From: Gorsachius magnificus | Lineage: Eukaryota > Chordata > Aves > Pelecaniformes > Ardeidae | DNA: 64,000 nucleotides | Assembly (NCBI GenBank): GCA_034008185.1 | Contig: CM067082.1 | Coordinates: forward strand, 155,875,895-155,939,894 | Direction of reading: 5' to 3' | In this document: one piece after another, positions 52,601 through 58,600 of the stretch | Layout: each line of letters opens with the position of its first letter | Numbering within the stretch: the stretch's first letter is position 1 | Translations under genes and position numbers: made by a program | Notes under the pieces: generated by a model | Told to the model about the DNA's origin: nothing | The model's database searches: none | The model's input: the letters and a program-made list of their open reading frames with translations, nothing else

Positions 52601-55600
52601 TCCCCTAAGAGGAAAGGCTGAGGGAGATGGGCTTGTTTAGCCTGGAGAAGAGAAGACTGAGAGGTGACCTCATCAACACGCACAAATATCTCAAGGGTGG
52701 ATGTCACGAGGATGGAGCCAGACTCTTCCCAGTGGTGCCCAGCGCCAGAACAAGGGGCAATGGGCACAAACTGAAGCAGAAGAGGTTCCAGTTGAACGTG
52801 AGGAAGAACTTCTTGCCTGGGAGGGTGCCCAAGCCCTGGCCTGGGCTGCCCAGGGGGGCTGTGGAGTCTCCTTCTCTGGAGATATTCAACCCCCGCCTGG
52901 ACGATGTCCTGTGCAATCTGCTGTAGCTGACTCTGCTTGGGCAGGGGGGTGGCACTGGATGATCTCTGGAGGGCCCTTCCAACCCTTGCCATTCTGGGAT
53001 TCAGTGTGGTATTAGCAAATTCTCTCCAAGCCATGTCTTGTCTAGATGTGGCAGAAAAAACTCTGTCCCAGCAGAGGTGGAAACTACAGATTCTTAGAGC
53101 GGAACTACAGACTCCTAAAAAGAGTGGAAGGATTGTGGTTTGCTTGTCTTGTTCTTGAGTCATTTTTCTTAATAACCATTCCTGGTCAAAATCGTGGAGA
53201 GAACACTAACCTAAGAAGGCTTTTCTCTTTCCCAAAGCATCCAAACACATGTCCTTAATACTGACCTTTAAGAATAGCCACTTAAGCTCTATTGCAGACC
53301 CACGTAGACCAAGGCTAGAAGTAAATCTATGTCACTGGGAATCTTTCTTTATAGCTACAGCAAAAAAAAAAAAATTAAAAAAAAAAAATCAGATAATCCC
53401 TCACCTGTGATGTCAAGCTTGAAGGTCAGTTTCTGGCCAGCAGCCTCACAGGTGTACTCCCCAGCATCTTTCTTCTCCACCTGGCCCACCACCAGGCGAC
53501 GCAATTTGCCCTCCGACTCCACCTTGAACTTCTTGCTCGAGGTGATCAGTTTCCCCTCCTTGTACCATTTCACATCGGTCTTCTCCTGGGCCACCTTGCA
53601 GCTCAGTGTGGCATTTTCTGACAGTGCAGCTTTCACTTCTTTCTTCTTTCCTTTTTAAAAATTAAAAGAGAAATTCAAAGTATCTCTCCAAGATAGGATG
53701 TTGATCAATCCCCGTATCATGGCTGACAGGTAACACTGGAAACCAAGCCTCAACTTGAAAACTGACATCTAAAGCTATTGGAAGAAGATGCAATGGTGAA
53801 GATTTTTGTGTTTTGTTTTGGGTTTTGAGTGCAGACATTGGGCAGGCACCCTACTGCTCTCCACCATGACTCTGCTCTGAAAGGCACTGACATTCAGCTG
53901 CATTGCAGAGGAGTTGTTCAGGTTGCACCAACACGTGGGAATGGAGAGGTGCAATCTGTACTTTCCTTTTCATGGTCCTGTTCCTACAGAGGTGGGTAGC
54001 TCCCAAAGTTTTTCCAAGGATGCAGCTCCCTCTCTTCAAGGTTGTATCATGTTTTACATGGAAGATACATCATAACTATCACACTCATTTTTCTAAGTAT
54101 TCCAGAAATAGGAAGGCCGGGCCAAAGAATCTTTGCTCACCCGTGACATCAAGCTTGAAGGTCAGTTTCTGGCCAGCAGCCTCGCAGGTGTACTCCCCAG
54201 CATCTTTCTTCTCCACCTGACCCACCACCAGGCGACGCAATTTGCCCTCCGACTCCACCTTGAACTTCTTGCTCGAGGTGATCAGTTTCCCCTCCTTGTA
54301 CCATTTCACATCGGTCTTCTCCTGGGCCACCTCGCAGCTCAGTGTGGCATTTTCTGATAGTGCAGCTTTCACCTCTTTCTGCACCTTGTCCTTGTTGATG
54401 AAAGCATCTTCTGCCTCTGCAATTAAGGGTACAGGGGCAGATTTAGGAAATTAATCTTTCACACACAGACTCCTTCCCAAATGTACACATCTAGTTTTGA
54501 ATTGTGTTGCTGAAATGGATTTCCCATTCACATTCCCTGCCAAGACCATCAACTGAATTGTTAACCTTTGTATCACAGGCAGTGCCCATGAAGGACTCCC
54601 TTACTGGTAGTCCAAGATAGTTTAGATGGCCCTAAGGCTGCTTCCATTTCCACCACTACCTTTCTGTAAAATCTGAAGCAAAGACATTCACATATCCCAG
54701 TGTCCAGCAGCACACCAGTGGATGCAATCTTCAAGTAGTCTGTTTGCTGTAAAAGGACAAGCATTAAATTGTCCAAAAAACTTGACGCTGCAATTTGCTC
54801 TGCCAGCAAAAGCTAAGCTTGTCTTGGGAAAATAACTTTGTGAGCCTGTTCTGTGTCTATATCTTTATTTCCCAAATGTTCCAAAGATGCCTCATCCCAG
54901 AACTATGTTTCTCTAACAAATTAAAATTAGCCAGCTCCTATGGTATTTGCTTACCACCACACCATGCCAGAATCCAAAAGCAATCTAATACATGAACTCC
55001 TCAATTTGCTTTAAATTCATCAAGATCCAACTGAGGATGTCAAGGTTAAATCCTGTTCTTGCTAACGTCATGGTGAAAAGACCTGGCTTCCTCAGCTTCT
55101 GCCTCTGCTACCAGTTCTAGTATTTCCTTTTAGTTGGCAGAGGCCACAATAAAAAGTTTCCGCCATAATAAAGAGACAGTTTATTTATGGAGCGAGCATT
55201 AGCAAGAGAACGCTTGTGCTCAGAAGGTTTTCTGTGTCTTTTAATTTCTCCTGCAATTCTTGAATTCTCATTTTGCTATCAGTGCATCTCCACCAGATTC
55301 CCAGGGAAATTCCCCAGTGATCTTCTGAATACCCTGGTCTTGGGCTATGGAAATCCACTGCATTCTTATTTATCAAAGAAGGGAGACAGATTTAATAGTT
55401 TGAACACAACCACATGAATAAAATAGAAGAAATTAAATACTGGCTCCATCACTGCCTGCTGAGATGGAATTTGCCAAGCCACGTAACTTTTCTCTCCTTC
55501 AACTTTTTCAGGATGTAACCCAGAGATGAAGCAAATTCACTCACCCGTGACGTCAAGCTTGAAGGTCAGTTTCTGGCCAGCAGCCTCGCAGGTGTACTCC

Positions 55601-58600
55601 CCAGCATCTTTCTTCTCCACCTGACCCACCACCAGGCGACGCAATTTGCCTTCCGACTCCACCTTGAACTTCTTGCTCGAGGTGATCAGTTTCCCCTCCT
55701 TGTACCATTTCACATCGGTCTTCTCCTGGGCCACCTCGCAGCTCAGCATGGTGTTCTCCTTCAGCACTGCCTTCACCTCCTTTTGCACTTTGTCTTTGTG
55801 TTCAAACACATCATCTGAAAAATTGGAAAGAAGGAAAAATCTAGAAAAAAAACCATGAAAATTAAAGCTTTGTCTCCAAGATCATACAGTACTGGGTTTT
55901 TAATGGGAGATCACCTGGTAGATTACAGTTGAAATAAAGCAGCTGTAAAATAAAGAAGGCTAACAGAGTCAGATGCTCAAAGAAGCACTGGCAGGAACAG
56001 CTTGATTCCAGACAGCGGAGTTTCTGGCTGCTGCTCATTTGGGCAGCAAGAAGAACCGCCGTGCCTGATCTGTAGGCTTACACCAACTTTCTTACACACA
56101 CTTTGTCCAGTCACCCTCTGCAGGCCAGGCAGGATGGGCTCTCTTGGGAAGCAAGGCATGTTCTGCTCACCCACAGAAAAGACTGGGCTGCATATTCACA
56201 GTAAACAGGATATACCCCAGGCAGGACCTTTCGTTTGCCAGCACTGTCCCCCACATTAGGGTCCAAGTAATTTTCAGGAAAAAACCTAAACAGATTATGA
56301 AATAGATGCATAACAACTGGAGTACCTTCACAAAGATTTATATGGAGTTGTGTCCTTAGGAAACAGCATCTCTCCCCAGATATATTCTACAGAACATGCG
56401 CTACTAATAGCACAAAATCACAGTCATAAAATAATTTAGGTTAGGAGTGATCTCTGGAGGTCATCCAGTCCCACTTCCCCACTCACAGCAGATAAAATTA
56501 CACCCAGTTATTCGGGGCTATGTCCCACTGAGTTCTGAATATCTCCAGCGATGGAGATCCCACAACTTCAAGGTTCCTGTTGCAGAGCTTGACCACCCTC
56601 ATGCTGCAAGTTTTCCCTAATATCTTTTCACAACCTCCCATATTCTAACTTCTATACTTTGCCTCTTCTATCACCATGCATCTTTGGGAAGAACATGGAG
56701 CTGTGGACTCTACATCAACCCATCGGATAGTTGCAGGCTGCAATATAACCTCCCTTTTGCCTTCTCTTCTTCAGCCTGAACAAAGATGACGTGCTCCAGC
56801 CCCCTAGTCATCTTGGTTGCCTCAGCTGGAGCTGTGCCAGTAACATCTTGGGTTTCCAGATGTAATAGCTGTCAGATTCTCCAATCAGGGCAGACACTGA
56901 ATTAAGAATAGTAATTTGATTTTAGGCTTGGTTTTGGTAAATTCCAAGAACACAATTTTAGAAGCTGGGCATGGGAAATAACCTTGGGTATAGGGATCGT
57001 AAGATGATCTAGTCTAAAGTAAACAGAGGAATTAACAAAAACATCTCTGTAACGCTTATTTGGAACTAGCAAACTTGAATGAATTATGAGAACTGATAGA
57101 GGAAGAAAAGATGAAAAATTTGTTCAAGACTCAAACGTGGGACTTGGTATCTTCACAGGAAACTGTTCAGAATCTACGTCCTACCCAGTGGAAAAGCAGG
57201 AAGAAAAAGATCAGCAAGGCCAGCTAAACAAATATGTAACTGCCCTTCAAAATCCTTTAAAAGGCAAAGCACAAATAGGGAATGGAAAAAAGGACAACTC
57301 TGCCGGAAAGCTGTGTCTCTGGGGTCAGGAACTGTAGTAATAAAGGAAAATTTCCCAAAAGTCAGCCTGGATCTAAGCTCATGAAGGAGGTTAAGACATC
57401 TAGCAAGGGGTACTCTAGCACCAGAAAAACATGCAGACAAGGGAAGAAGTGGGGCCATGATGCAAAGAGTGTGCCTTTCAGTTTCAGATCTCTTTGTACC
57501 ACGCTTCAGAAGAAAACAAGCCAATGCTCCTAGGAAGTGTTCTCCTACAGGCTAATTTGTTCATTTTGGCTCTTGCTCTCATGCTAGGTAGACGTTTTGC
57601 CCTTCAATGCAAAGCAATGGAGGTTACACAAGCAGGCTGAGTGAGGGACTCCTAAGCTCACGTGCTATGTTCCATCCTAGGCAACCCTTTTCAGTGAGAG
57701 CTTTTAGTTGTTTGAATTTGCCTCAGGGGACTGGCACTTCTTACACAAAGTCTAGCTGGTACTCCTGTTCAGTTGTATCTTTAATCAACAGCAATGTGAA
57801 CAAAAAAGGTGATCTGGGGTTAAAACGCAGACGGTCAGAAGACCCGTTTTCCAGTTTTGGTTCTACAGCATATTTCCTCAACAGCCTTGAAGGAGAACCC
57901 AAAGGGTCTCACCATTTCTGCCGTCAAAATGACCAGTAGATCTCTCCATGGCAAGAGGAAGCCTATTCTTCTCTGTTCTCTTTTCTTGTATTTACCCATT
58001 TGCAAAATCTGAGTAACGGCTTCTCTTTGGCAACGATGGGCTTGGGCGACAGTTGTCTATAGTTGAAGACAAAATGCCTGTCCTCTTTCCATGGTACCCA
58101 GCTACCTCAAAGCCTGTGATATGAAGAACACTTCCATGAGGTAGGACACTCTTCTTATCCCTGTTTACAAAGAGGATGTGAGACTGGGGGTGCACAAGAA
58201 GCTGTGAGGGGACCCAGCCTGGACAGCTGACCCCAACTGACCAAAGGCATAGTCCAGGCCATATGACATGCTCAGCAATAAAACTAGGGGGAAGGTTTGC
58301 TGGGGGGGCGCTGCTCAGGAACTGGCTGGGCATCAGCTGTTTGGTGATGGGCAACTGTTTTCATTTGCATCACTTGACTTTCTTGGGTTTTGTTTCTCTC
58401 TGTTATTTTCCTTTTCATTACAATTTATTATTATTATTTTATTTCAAATATTAAACTCTTCTTGTCCAGCCCATGAGTTTTCTCACTTTTACCCTTCCAA
58501 TTCTCTTCCTCCCATCCTGCTGGGAGGGAGAGTGAGCAAGCGGCTGCGTGGTGCTTAGTTGCTGGCTGGGTTTAAACCATGACAGCTCATACCTCAGCAA

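Noticed and set aside
52549..53163. Minus-strand open frame of 204 codons
   Set aside because: It is antisense to a plus-oriented CR1 fragment. The apparent coding potential comes from the repeat.
58200..58584. A complete endogenous retrovirus
   Set aside because: Only one LTR-like stretch is present. No gag, pol or env-like open frames and no second LTR lie nearby.
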